From: an uncultured Rhizobiaceae group bacterium
Lineage (GTDB): Bacteria; Pseudomonadota; Alphaproteobacteria; Rhizobiales; Rhizobiaceae
DNA: 64,000 nucleotides
Assembly: GCA_937958815.1 (NCBI GenBank)
Contig: CALGMR010000012.1
Location: forward strand, 124,001-188,000
Direction of reading: 5' to 3'
Each line of letters begins with the position of its first letter. Position 1 is the first letter of the stretch. Of the stretch, positions 38,529-47,484 are shown piece by piece. The translations under genes and the position numbers were made by a program. The notes beneath the pieces are model-generated. The model was not told the origin of the DNA. It was given only the letters and a program-made list of their open reading frames with translations, and did not search any database.

Positions 38529-39530
38529 ATGAACTGGATTACCGATTATGTGAAACCAAAGCTTGATTTTCTGGGCGGCGGTAAGAAAAACATGCCGGAA
38601 AACCTCTGGATCAAAGATCCGGACAGCGGCGAAATGGTGTTTCATACAGATTTGGAAGCCAACCAATATGTGGTTCCAAGTTCGGGTTATCATCTTGCCA
38701 TTCGTGCAGAAGAGCGTCTCAAACACTTTTTTGACAATGGTGAATACGACGTTTTTGAACAGCCTCAAGTCGCTGTTGATCCGCTCAAATTTCGCGATGA
38801 GCGCCGCTATGTCGACAAACTGAAAGACAATCGCAGCAAGACGGGCGTTGAAGATACGATTCATGCAGGCGTCGGCAAAGTGCACGGCATGGACGTCACA
38901 GCCGTTGTGCAAGATTTCAAATTCATGGGTGGTTCGCTCGGCATGGCCGCAGGCGAAGCTATCATTGATGCCATGGAACAAGCTGTGAAACGCAAAACCC
39001 CTTTGGTGCTTTATGCGGCGTCTGGTGGCGCGCGCATGCAGGAAGGCATTTTGTCACTCATGCAATTGCCGCGCACAACGGTGGCCGTACAATTGCTAAA
39101 AGAAGCTGGGCTTCCATATATCGTTGTCCTCACCAACCCGACAACGGGTGGTGTTTCAGCATCTTACGCGATGTTGGGTGATATCCATATTGCCGAGCCT
39201 GGTGCATTGATCGGCTTTGCAGGCCCCCGGGTGATTGAGCAAACAATCCGTGAAAAATTGCCAGAGGGATTCCAGCGCTCCGAATATCTCAAAGAGCACG
39301 GCATGGTCGATATGGTTGTTTCCCGTATTGATATGAAAGACACGATTTCTAACATCCTGCATTTGCTCATGCATCAACCCAAGCCTGAAGTGGTTGAGCC
39401 ACATGTTTTGGAGGAAGAGGTGGCGCAGGCCGAAGTGGAAGAGGCACCTGCAGAAGATACACCCGCGGAAGAAGTGGCATCAGATGATGTGGTGCCAGAA
39501 TCAGCAGAGCCTGAAGCAGCTGAAAAATAG
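38529..39530 (+). CDS. accD: Acetyl-CoA carboxylase carboxyltransferase beta subunit
   Basis: Carboxyltransferase half-site for malonyl-CoA formation in fatty acid synthesis. The crotonase-like core is complete: [31 protein letters not shown] and [17 protein letters not shown]. The N-terminal region reads [19 protein letters not shown] and contains no Cys, so the four-Cys zinc ribbon of the E. coli type is lost. The C-terminus carries a Glu/Ala-rich acidic tail from about residue 285. 333 residues. GGGAGA precedes ATG 38529. It is followed by folC after 24 bases, a common alphaproteobacterial order. Confidence 0.96.
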   Translation: MNWITDYVKPKLDFLGGGKKNMPENLWIKDPDSGEMVFHTDLEANQYVVPSSGYHLAIRAEERLKHFFDNGEYDVFEQPQVAVDPLKFRDERRYVDKLKDNRSKTGVEDTIHAGVGKVHGMDVTAVVQDFKFMGGSLGMAAGEAIIDAMEQAVKRKTPLVLYAASGGARMQEGILSLMQLPRTTVAVQLLKEAGLPYIVVLTNPTTGGVSASYAMLGDIHIAEPGALIGFAGPRVIEQTIREKLPEGFQRSEYLKEHGMVDMVVSRIDMKDTISNILHLLMHQPKPEVVEPHVLEEEVAQAEVEEAPAEDTPAEEVASDDVVPESAEPEAAEK

Positions 39531-39554
39531 CCCTGCAATACTGGACTGCTTGCC

Positions 39555-40877
39555 ATGACATCTGCGGCATCGCGCATTGAAGTTTTGATGAAAATTCATC
39601 CGAAGGGCTATGACCTTTCTTTGGATCGCATTGAGAAACTTCTAGAAAAACTTGGTTCGCCGCAAAACAAACTGCCCCCAATCATTCATGTGGCGGGCAC
39701 CAATGGCAAGGGCTCCACAATTGCGTTCACGCGCAGCATTCTGGAAGCCGCAGGCCTGTCAGTTCATGTGCACACATCACCCCATTTGGTGAATTGGAAC
39801 GAACGTTATCGGCTAGGTCAAAAAGGCGGTGCTGGGCAATTAACACCGGATGACGTTTTGTCCGATGCCATCCGGCGCGTGGCAGAAGCAAATGATGGTC
39901 AACCGATCACGGTGTTTGAAGTTCTGACAGCCGTTTCGTTTGTGCTGTTCAGCGAGCATCCTGCTGATGTGTGTTTGATCGAAGTTGGTTTGGGCGGACG
40001 CTTGGACTGTACAAATGTGATGAAAGAAACAGCGCTCACAATCATCACGCCTGTCTCTATCGATCATGAAGCTTTTCTTGGTGAAACACTTGCAAAAATT
40101 GCATTTGAAAAAGCAGGAATCATCAAGCGCAAAACGCCACTGGTTGTTGGCACGCAAGAGCCTGAAGCACTTGCGGTGATCGAACAGCAAGCCTCTCGAA
40201 ATCTGGCGCCAGCATTTGTAAGCGGTGAACATTATTCTGGCGGTCGTGAAAATGGCCGGATGATTTTTCAAAACGAAGACCGTTTGTTAGATCTGTCTTT
40301 GCCAAGATTGCCAGGCGACCATCAGGTCTCCAATGCTGCAACTGCAATCCAAGCGTGTCTTGAATTTTGTTTGGTGCAGGGCTTTGAATTGGATGAAACT
40401 GCAATCGAGCACGGGTTACGTACGGTCGATTGGCCAGGCCGAATGCAGAAACTGCCCGCTGGAAAGTTGACCGCTGCGATCGCCGACAATGTGGAAATCT
40501 GGTTGGACGGGGGGCATAATCCCGGCGCTGCGGCTATGGTTTCGAAGCACATGGCTGATCTAGAAGAGCGTGATCCGCGCCCGTTGGTTATGATTTGTGG
40601 CATGCTGGACACCAAAGATCCCGCTGGATATTTCAACGAATTTTCGTCGCTTGCTGAGCGTGTGTTTACGGTGCCAATTCAATCCAGCGATGCGGGTGTT
40701 CCCGCTGACAGGTTGGCACAATTGGCAGCGGAGTCCGGTTTGTCATCTCAAACCACAACGTCACTCAAAGAAGCCATAACACTGGCCACGGAAAGTGCAC
40801 CTGTGAGAATCTTAATCTGCGGATCTCTGTATCTGGTGGGCGATGCATTGGCGCAAAACGAAACTGCTCCCACATAG
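39555..40877 (+). CDS. folC: Folylpolyglutamate/dihydrofolate synthase
   Basis: Mur-ligase-like ATP enzyme that adds glutamate to dihydropteroate and folates. 440 residues; P-loop GTNGKGST (48-55), IEVGLGGRLDCTNV (metal and substrate loop) and the C-terminal WLDGGHNPGAA. It closes the trp-accD string. A gap of 77 bases before the Crp/Fnr gene contains an inverted repeat, TTGAC-N12-GTCAA (40901-40922). Confidence 0.96.
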   Translation: MTSAASRIEVLMKIHPKGYDLSLDRIEKLLEKLGSPQNKLPPIIHVAGTNGKGSTIAFTRSILEAAGLSVHVHTSPHLVNWNERYRLGQKGGAGQLTPDDVLSDAIRRVAEANDGQPITVFEVLTAVSFVLFSEHPADVCLIEVGLGGRLDCTNVMKETALTIITPVSIDHEAFLGETLAKIAFEKAGIIKRKTPLVVGTQEPEALAVIEQQASRNLAPAFVSGEHYSGGRENGRMIFQNEDRLLDLSLPRLPGDHQVSNAATAIQACLEFCLVQGFELDETAIEHGLRTVDWPGRMQKLPAGKLTAAIADNVEIWLDGGHNPGAAAMVSKHMADLEERDPRPLVMICGMLDTKDPAGYFNEFSSLAERVFTVPIQSSDAGVPADRLAQLAAESGLSSQTTTSLKEAITLATESAPVRILICGSLYLVGDALAQNETAPT

Positions 40878-40954
40878 GTTCAGACTGTGGGAAATCTCAC
40901 TTGACGTTACGGCGGCTGTCAACGAAACTTACGTCGTCGAGAGGTGGGTAAGTT

Positions 40955-41644
40955 ATGAATTCGATCGCCAAAATTCCAATTTTTAGCGCTTTGTCTGAAG
41001 AAGACATTGACTCTTATTCTCGTCGGTGTTCTTGGCGCACCTATGATGAAAATGAACTGATCATCGATTACGAAGAAGATTCACGCGATGTTCGTTTTAT
41101 CATCTCGGGCAAAGTTCGCATCATTTTGAGAATTGCCACTGGCAAAGAAGTCATTTTGACAGAAATGAAAGATGGCGATTTTTTTGGAGAGATTGCCGCG
41201 ATTGATGGGGATGGCCGTTCCGCCAACGTCACCGCACTCAGCAAATCTCAAATGTGCATTATGCCTCAATCCGTTTTTATGGAATTGATTGAAGTAAAGC
41301 CGGAGTTCAACAAAGCAGTGATGAGCGCGTTGGCTCGCAGGGTGCGTGAGTTGAATTTGCGGTTGTCTGAGCACTGTTTCTTGCAAACAAAGCACCGTCT
41401 GTACACTGAACTTTTGCGACTCTCGAAGCCACGACTTGGGCATGACACCCAGCGCTCCATATCGCCGCCGCCCACTCAAAAAGATTTGGCTGCACGCATC
41501 GGAACGCGCCGTGAAGTTGTGTCACGCGAAATTGCAAATCTGAAACGCGCCGGAATTGTCGACAAAACAACAGGTGCACTTGTCTTATGTGATCTTGCCA
41601 AATTGAATGCTATGATAACCGCTGGCTGGGAAGAGGCGAACTAA
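40955..41644 (+). CDS. Crp/Fnr family transcriptional regulator
   Basis: A 229-residue regulator with an N-terminal cyclic-nucleotide-binding-type beta barrel (FGEIAAIDGDGRSANVTA, matching the phosphate-binding cassette with its Arg) and a C-terminal winged helix (PTQKDLAARIGTRREVVSREIANLKRAGIV). No N-terminal Cys cluster is seen, so it is not an FNR-type iron-sulfur sensor; cAMP binding is plausible from the cassette. Its targets are unknown. GAGAGG lies upstream of ATG 40955. Confidence 0.9.
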   Translation: MNSIAKIPIFSALSEEDIDSYSRRCSWRTYDENELIIDYEEDSRDVRFIISGKVRIILRIATGKEVILTEMKDGDFFGEIAAIDGDGRSANVTALSKSQMCIMPQSVFMELIEVKPEFNKAVMSALARRVRELNLRLSEHCFLQTKHRLYTELLRLSKPRLGHDTQRSISPPPTQKDLAARIGTRREVVSREIANLKRAGIVDKTTGALVLCDLAKLNAMITAGWEEAN

Positions 41645-41677
41645 AGCGCACACCCAATTTACAAGGGTGATGCATTT

Positions 41678-42571
41678 ATGAGTAAGTTCAAACTTCTCAC
41701 ATGGTTGACGCTGCTGGGAATTATCTGGGGCAGCACAATTCCCCTCACCAAAACTGCCGTGTCCACGGGCCATGACCCGTTGGGTTTAATAGCGTGGCAG
41801 TTGATTATTGCCACCTTCTTTATGGTGGGATTGGTGATCTGGCGTAAGTCCAAGATTGTCATCGATCGCAAACATGTTTTGTTTTTTGCCATCATTGCTT
41901 TTGGTGGAACGCTGATTCCAAATTTCTTTTCTTACATTGCAGCGTATCATCTTCCAGGTGGCGTTATGGCCTTGGTCATTGCTCTAGTGCCAATTTTCTC
42001 GCTTCTGATAGCCCTGACATTTCGCATAGAAAAATTTGTTTGGCTGCGTATGGTTGGCGTTCTCTTAGGCGCTGCGGCTATTGCACTCCTGGTGCTGCCA
42101 GAATCGAGCCTGCCAGACCGTTCAAAGGTGATCTATGTTTTCGTTGGTCTCATTGCGCCGCTGTTTTATGGCATTGAAGGGAATTACCTCATGCTCAATC
42201 GCCCTAAAGATACAGGCCCAATAGCAACCTTGTTTGGCGCGTCTGTTGTGGGGATCGTGGTGACCGTTCCATTGGCTTTGCTTACGGGAACCTTCATCAA
42301 TCCCGCAAACGGAATTGGTGCGCCAGAACTCGCTCTTACACTTTCGGGCATTCTTCATGTGGTGGCTTATGTGGGATATGTTTGGCTCGTGGGCCAAGCT
42401 GGTTCCGTTTTTGCGTCGCAAGTTGCGTATGTGGTTACACCTGCTGGTGTTGTTATGAGCATCTTGTTTTTGAATGAAAGACCGTCTTATTTCATCTATG
42501 GAGCACTGCTGATTTTGATGATTGGCTTGGTCATGGTGCAGCCAAAGACAGCGCAATCTGAAGAGGTGTAA
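41678..42571 (+). CDS. EamA/DMT family transporter
   Basis: Inner-membrane protein of 297 residues with ten predicted helices arranged as two EamA repeats, starting WLTLLGIIWGSTIPLTKTAVSTG (the GxxxGS.P..K pattern of the family) and with GGTLIPNFFSYIAAYHLPGGVMALVIALVPIFSLL. Drug/metabolite exporters of this kind move amino acids, nucleosides or other small molecules; the substrate is unknown. Its stop abuts the next gene, so it is cotranscribed with the esterase. Confidence 0.9.
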   Translation: MSKFKLLTWLTLLGIIWGSTIPLTKTAVSTGHDPLGLIAWQLIIATFFMVGLVIWRKSKIVIDRKHVLFFAIIAFGGTLIPNFFSYIAAYHLPGGVMALVIALVPIFSLLIALTFRIEKFVWLRMVGVLLGAAAIALLVLPESSLPDRSKVIYVFVGLIAPLFYGIEGNYLMLNRPKDTGPIATLFGASVVGIVVTVPLALLTGTFINPANGIGAPELALTLSGILHVVAYVGYVWLVGQAGSVFASQVAYVVTPAGVVMSILFLNERPSYFIYGALLILMIGLVMVQPKTAQSEEV

Positions 42572-43525
42572 ATGAGCTATCCTGAAAAATACAACACCCT
42601 CATTGATGAAGAGACATGGGCGTTCATTCGCGAAACCGACAGTTGGTATCCTCCAGACACAACAACACGCACAGTCGAAGAACAGCGTAAAGTTTACAAT
42701 GCCATGTGCCGTTCCTTCTTTGCAGGCTATCCTGATGGGGTGCGGTCTGAAGATGGCGTCATCAAAACGCCCGATCATGCAGTTCCCGTCCGCTCCTATA
42801 TTTTGGACGAGACAGAAGCTGCGGCTGAAGTGGTCTATTTCCACGGAGGCGGTTTTGTAGTCGGCGGTTTGGAAAGCCATGACGATGTGTGTGCAGAGAT
42901 TTGTGCACAAACAAAATTCAAAGTGACTTCGGTCGATTATCGCCTCGCGCCTGAACATACCTATCCCAGTGATTTTCAAGACGCGCTGGAGTGTTTTAAG
43001 CGCATAGCAGAAACTTCCAAGAAGCCGATTGTGTTGGTTGGTGACAGCGCAGGTGCAAATTTAGCAGCCGCAGTTTCTCATGCCACGAAGAAGAACAAAC
43101 TGCGCCCTGTTGGTCAAATGTTGATCTACCCGGGTCTCGACAGCAATCTGGATCATGGCACTTTTTTGGAACACGCGGATGCGCCAATGCTGACGCGTGC
43201 TGATACAACTTTTTACAAGACGATTAGAACGGGTGGCGATGACACTCTATTGAAGGAGCCAACTTGCTGCCCCTTAAACGCAGCTGGTTTCCACGACCTG
43301 CCCCCAACGATTGCTGTGTCCGCCCAGTGTGACCCGCTGTCAGGCGATGGCGAGAACTATTGTACAAAAATCAAACAAGCAGGCGGTCATGCCATTTGGC
43401 ACAATGAAGAAGGTCTTGTGCATGGTTACCTCAGAGCGCGACATACAGTGTCACGCGCAAGGCGTAGTTTTCAAAAAATTATATCGGGAATTCAGACGCT
43501 GGGTTTGGATAAACCGTTAGTTTAG
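42572..43525 (+). CDS. Alpha/beta hydrolase fold-3 (HSL-type esterase)
   Basis: A 317-residue carboxylesterase of the hormone-sensitive lipase group. Oxyanion motif HGGG (91-94 in YFHGGGFVVGG), nucleophile S159 in VGDSAGAN, candidate Asp in SAQCDPLSGDG and His in EEGLVHGYLR. It starts directly after the EamA stop, and its 3' end overlaps the convergent HAD gene by 9 bases. Confidence 0.9.
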   Translation: MSYPEKYNTLIDEETWAFIRETDSWYPPDTTTRTVEEQRKVYNAMCRSFFAGYPDGVRSEDGVIKTPDHAVPVRSYILDETEAAAEVVYFHGGGFVVGGLESHDDVCAEICAQTKFKVTSVDYRLAPEHTYPSDFQDALECFKRIAETSKKPIVLVGDSAGANLAAAVSHATKKNKLRPVGQMLIYPGLDSNLDHGTFLEHADAPMLTRADTTFYKTIRTGGDDTLLKEPTCCPLNAAGFHDLPPTIAVSAQCDPLSGDGENYCTKIKQAGGHAIWHNEEGLVHGYLRARHTVSRARRSFQKIISGIQTLGLDKPLV

Positions 43526-44236
43526 GTTTTTAAATTTTTCAGCCAGATCCTTAAAGTCGTCCGCGACAATATCCCAATCCTGTTCCGCACTCAGATCGGT
43601 CGTCTGGTTGGGGCCGTGCTCTGTTGGTCGTGGAACAAATGCCGTTGCCAATCCACATGCGCGCGCCGCTTTCAGGTCATTGTTGTGGCAAGCTGCCATC
43701 ATGACTTCTTGCGGTTTCAGGCGCAGGGCCTTGCAGCATGCGCCATAGACATCTGGGTGGGGTTTATAATTCTGCGCAATATCAGCACCTAAAATACAAT
43801 CCCATGGAAGTTTGCCGAACTTGGAGAGACGCGTCATCAAGGCAATCGAGCCGTTGGAACACGGAGCAATGATCGTTTGAGACTTCAAAGCCGTTAGCCC
43901 ATCCACCGAGTCCGGCCATGGGTTGAGGTGTTCCCAGGCTTTGTTCATTTGTGCTTTTTCATCTTCGTTGAACAGTTGATCCAACCCAAAATGCTCTAGC
44001 GTTTGTTCCAAATTTTCCAGATGTATTTGATCAAGAGCGATATAGCCGCGTTCACCTGTTCGAATTTTATTCATTGCGGGGTCATAGCGTCCACGCCAAA
44101 ACACTGCGAGTTCCAGCGGATCAATATCTATAGATTTCGCAGCCAGTGCAGGAGCAAGGTGATTGCTGACACTTGTACGCCAATCAACAACAGTTCCAAA
44201 CACGTCGAAGATTACAGCTTTGATTGAATTGGTCAT
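43517..44236 (-). CDS. Haloacid dehalogenase, type II
   Basis: HAD-superfamily hydrolase of 239 residues resembling (S)-2-haloacid dehalogenases. Nucleophile D11 in VIFDVFGTVVDWR, motif II Ser/Thr region in IIAPCSNGSIALMT, and the C-terminal AACHNNDLKAARACGLATAFV with the N-D-x2-A pattern. Dehalogenase activity itself is not shown; many relatives act on phosphates. The start overlaps the moeB-like stop by four bases, so they are coupled. Confidence 0.88.
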   Translation of the reverse strand: MTNSIKAVIFDVFGTVVDWRTSVSNHLAPALAAKSIDIDPLELAVFWRGRYDPAMNKIRTGERGYIALDQIHLENLEQTLEHFGLDQLFNEDEKAQMNKAWEHLNPWPDSVDGLTALKSQTIIAPCSNGSIALMTRLSKFGKLPWDCILGADIAQNYKPHPDVYGACCKALRLKPQEVMMAACHNNDLKAARACGLATAFVPRPTEHGPNQTTDLSAEQDWDIVADDFKDLAEKFKNLN

Positions 44237-44994
44237 GTCTTAGATCGCTTATAGTTGATGGTTTGAAATTGCATGGCGAGACCGTCAAACATCATGAGTT
44301 TGCCCACAAGACTGTCGCCAATGCCGACAATTTCTTTGATACATTCCATGGCTTGCAAAGTGCCCATAATGCCTGTTACAGCACCCAGCACACCCGCTTC
44401 AGAACATGTTGGTAAAATACCGTCTTCAGGTTTTTGTGGAAACAAATCTACGTACCGTGGGTTCAGCGCCCCAGCATCATTGAGCAGCCACGGTTTTAGC
44501 GTCGTGATGGAACCATCGAACCGATTGACGGCAGCTGTGATCAAGGGCACATGCGCGGCTTCACATGTGTCAGCGACGAGGTAGCGCGTATCAAAGTTAT
44601 CGCTGCCATCTAAAACAACAGTCTTGCCGGCGATCAGACGTTCTGCATTCTCCTGCGTAAATCGATCTGTAACAGCGTGCACATTCACATGCGGATTGAT
44701 GGCTTCAAGAGTCTGTTTTGCGCTTGCGCTTTTATCCACTCCAACATTTTGCGTTGTATGGATCACTTGGCGTTGAAGGTTTGAAAGATCAACTTTGTCA
44801 TCATCAATGATAGTGATTTCACCAACGCCAGCTGCGGCCAGATATTGCAATGCAGGAGCGCCCAGCCCTCCAGCACCAATCATCAGCACATGCGCTTTTT
44901 TCAGCTTTTGCTGACCCGGCCCTCCGATTTCGGCCATGACAAAGTGTCGTGCATAACGTTCGCGTTCTTGGGCAGAAAAAACTGGTTCACTCAT
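44233..44994 (-). CDS. moeB: ThiF/MoeB/HesA family adenylyltransferase
   Basis: E1-like enzyme that adenylates the C-terminal Gly of a small sulfur carrier (MoaD or ThiS). 253 residues, with ATP loop IGAGGLGAPALQYLA, DDDKVDLSNLQRQVIH, and Arg-finger/NFDTRY segment (SDNFDTRYLV). It lacks the C-terminal rhodanese domain. Which carrier it uses cannot be told from here; molybdopterin would suit the Cox-like Mo enzyme but no moa gene is present. It lies 4 bases after recF. Confidence 0.88.
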   Translation of the reverse strand: MSEPVFSAQERERYARHFVMAEIGGPGQQKLKKAHVLMIGAGGLGAPALQYLAAAGVGEITIIDDDKVDLSNLQRQVIHTTQNVGVDKSASAKQTLEAINPHVNVHAVTDRFTQENAERLIAGKTVVLDGSDNFDTRYLVADTCEAAHVPLITAAVNRFDGSITTLKPWLLNDAGALNPRYVDLFPQKPEDGILPTCSEAGVLGAVTGIMGTLQAMECIKEIVGIGDSLVGKLMMFDGLAMQFQTINYKRSKT

Positions 44995-44998
44995 CTCT

Positions 44999-46174
44999 CT
45001 ATGCTGCCTTATTCACAGAGCCATCCGCAACCGTGAAAAATTGAGCACGTTCGCCTAACGCGGCAAACATGGGTGTATCGGTTCCAGTCATCCAAGCCTG
45101 ACACCCCAATCGGTCGATTGCATCAAATAGACCGGCTCGTCGACTTTCATCCAAATGGGCAGCAACTTCATCGAGCAAAAGAATGGGTGCCATGCCCGAA
45201 ATATCTCCAACCAGTTGTGCATGGGCTAAAATAAGACCCAGCAACAGGGCTTTTTGTTCACCTGTTGAACACAAGGCAGCTTCCATATTTTTTGGGCCAT
45301 GGCGCACCAGCAAATTGCTGCGATGAGGCCCCTCCAGTGTTCGCCCTGCGGCACGGTCCCGCGGGCGATTTCGGCACAACAGCGCGCGATAACTGTCTTC
45401 CAGATCAGCTGCCGCGCCTTCTCGGATAAGGTCTTCCAAAGTGCCATCGAGTGTAATGTCTGCATTTGGGAAAAGATCATCTGACTGCGCCGTGGTCTTT
45501 GCGATAATGCTCTGTAAAAGCGCAACCAGTTCACGGCGGGCAAAGGCAATCGCCACACCTGTTTCAGCCAGTTGCGCTTCGATGCCATCCATCCAGCTGT
45601 TGTTGGCGCCGTCGGATTCCAAAAGTTTATTGCGCCCGCGCATGGCTTTCTCAAAATTGGAAACGCGCCGTCCGTGGGTTGGGTCAATGGCAAGAACCAT
45701 ACGATCCAGAAAACGTCTCCGGTCAGAAGCAGGCCCTGTGAACAACCCATCCATGCTGGGCGTGAGCCAAACAATGCGCGAATGTTCTAACAAGCTCTCT
45801 GCAGATTTTGCCGAAGCACCGTTCAAATGGACTTTACGTTGGGTGTCCACACCCGTTGGATTAGCGGCAAGGCCTGTACCTATATTGACGGGACCTTCTG
45901 CGCCCTGCATGGCCGCAAAGACGGTCCACGTTCCTGCTTGAGGGTCATCAACACCAAGTGCTTGCGACACGCGATCATAGGACGTTCTGCGCAATCCGCG
46001 CCCTGGCGACAGGAAAGAAACCGCTTCCAAAAGATTGGTTTTTCCAGCACCATTTTCGCCTGTGAGAACCACATGTCTTTGGTCGAGATTAAGAGCTAGG
46101 CTGCTGTAATTTCGAAAATGCGTCAGCTTAAGTTGTTCAAGCCAGATGCGCGTTGCAGATTGGGTATCTGTCAC
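44999..46174 (-). CDS. recF: DNA replication/repair protein RecF
   Basis: SMC-like ATPase loading RecA at gapped DNA. 391 residues; Walker A GENGAGKT (39-46), LKLTHFRNYSSL at the N-terminus, LGLILAHAQLV and the Walker B LLLDEVAAHLDE with signature region CSTGEQKALL. It follows dnaN by 18 bases, the classical dnaA-dnaN-recF order. Confidence 0.96.
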   Translation of the reverse strand: MTDTQSATRIWLEQLKLTHFRNYSSLALNLDQRHVVLTGENGAGKTNLLEAVSFLSPGRGLRRTSYDRVSQALGVDDPQAGTWTVFAAMQGAEGPVNIGTGLAANPTGVDTQRKVHLNGASAKSAESLLEHSRIVWLTPSMDGLFTGPASDRRRFLDRMVLAIDPTHGRRVSNFEKAMRGRNKLLESDGANNSWMDGIEAQLAETGVAIAFARRELVALLQSIIAKTTAQSDDLFPNADITLDGTLEDLIREGAAADLEDSYRALLCRNRPRDRAAGRTLEGPHRSNLLVRHGPKNMEAALCSTGEQKALLLGLILAHAQLVGDISGMAPILLLDEVAAHLDESRRAGLFDAIDRLGCQAWMTGTDTPMFAALGERAQFFTVADGSVNKAA

Positions 46175-46192
46175 GTTGCACGAACGGTGTTT

Positions 46193-47308
46193 CTAAACAC
46201 GCATTGGCATGAGAACATACAAAGCGCCAGCTTGCGTTTTTTCGCGGATCAACGTCGGCGCACCAGGGTCAGCCAGCATGAAAGTGGCTTCATCAGCGGT
46301 CAGCTGGTTCGTGATGTCGAGCAGGTATTTCGAGTTGAAACCGATGTCGAGAGGTTCAGCGGAATAGCCCACTGCAATCTCTTCTTCCGCTGAACCTGAA
46401 TCCGGATTGTTCACGCTCAGCACTAATTGACCATCTGATATGGACAATTTCACAGCACGACCGCGGTCGGAAGCGATTGTTGAAACACGATCAACGGCTG
46501 AAGCGAACGTGGCGCGATCAAGAACAAGTTCTTTGTCGTTCCCAGCAGGAATGACACGGTTGTAGTCCGGGAATGTTCCGTCAATCAATTTGGATGTGAG
46601 AACAACATTGCCAACGGTGAAGCGAATTTTGGTGTCCGACAACTCAACGGTTACAGACGCATCAGGGTCATCAAGCAGCTTTTGAACTTCGCCGACAGCT
46701 TTACGCGGCACGATGATTCCCGGCATGCCCTCGCAGCCATCTGGAGCGGATGTTTGCGCTTGCGCCAAACGGTGACCGTCTGTGGCGACAGCGCGCAACA
46801 TCATGGCACCTTCGTCTTCCACACAATGGAAGTAAATGCCGTTCAAGTAATAGCGCGTTTCTTCGGTTGAGATTGCAAACTGTGTGCGGTCAATCAGTGT
46901 TTTAAAATCAGTGCATCCCATGCGGAATGTGTGACTGAATTCAGCAGCTGTGAGGTCAGGAAAATCAGATTCTGGCAACATTTGCAGACGAAACTGCGAG
47001 CGACCCGCCATCAGGCTCAAGCCATTGTCCTCAGAAATGCTCAACATCACTTCAGACCCGTCCGGCAGTTTGCGAACAATGTCGTAAAGCATATGTGCAG
47101 GAACAGTAGTCGCTCCCGATTGCTCAACAGCTGCAGGTGTCGTTTCGGTGACTTCCAGATCGAGGTCGGTTGCTTTTAATGTCAGTGTGCCATCGTCGGC
47201 TTTCAGCAAGACATTTGAGAGAATAGGGATGGTGTTACGACGCTCAACAACACGTTGAACGTGGTTGAGTGATTTCAAAAGATTTGAACGCTCAAGAGTA
47301 ACCCGCAT
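46193..47308 (-). CDS. dnaN: DNA polymerase III sliding clamp (beta)
   Basis: Ring-shaped processivity factor, 371 residues in three repeated clamp domains. It begins MRVTLERSNLLKSLNHVQRVVERRNTIPIL, with ATDLDLEV; the C-terminus ends LMPMRV, the conserved clamp tail. A gap of 176 bases separates it from dnaA upstream; that gap holds an eight-base perfect inverted repeat (TGTCTTTC 47373-47380 and GAAAGACA 47394-47401) without a T run. Confidence 0.98.
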   Translation of the reverse strand: MRVTLERSNLLKSLNHVQRVVERRNTIPILSNVLLKADDGTLTLKATDLDLEVTETTPAAVEQSGATTVPAHMLYDIVRKLPDGSEVMLSISEDNGLSLMAGRSQFRLQMLPESDFPDLTAAEFSHTFRMGCTDFKTLIDRTQFAISTEETRYYLNGIYFHCVEDEGAMMLRAVATDGHRLAQAQTSAPDGCEGMPGIIVPRKAVGEVQKLLDDPDASVTVELSDTKIRFTVGNVVLTSKLIDGTFPDYNRVIPAGNDKELVLDRATFASAVDRVSTIASDRGRAVKLSISDGQLVLSVNNPDSGSAEEEIAVGYSAEPLDIGFNSKYLLDITNQLTADEATFMLADPGAPTLIREKTQAGALYVLMPMRV

Positions 47309-47484
47309 AGTTGTGCAACCCGACTTGGCAAGCCCACCGTAGGAAAAAGAAAGGTGGTGATGTTGGTGATACTGTCTTTCAAAAGGAATCGCAGAAAGAC
47401 AACTTATTGAAGGTTAAAATGGTACAACCCGACGTCGCTTTCAAGTGCAACAGCCGGGTGATCCCAAGTTATTCAAGCTCTGGT

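Noticed and set aside
40901-40922. TTGAC-N12-GTCAA as a Crp/Fnr box
   Set aside because: The spacing is wrong for the family's 14-16-base palindromes; kept only as a remark under folC.
47373-47401. Terminator between dnaA and dnaN
   Set aside because: The eight-base inverted repeat has no T run on the minus strand, so it is not an intrinsic terminator.
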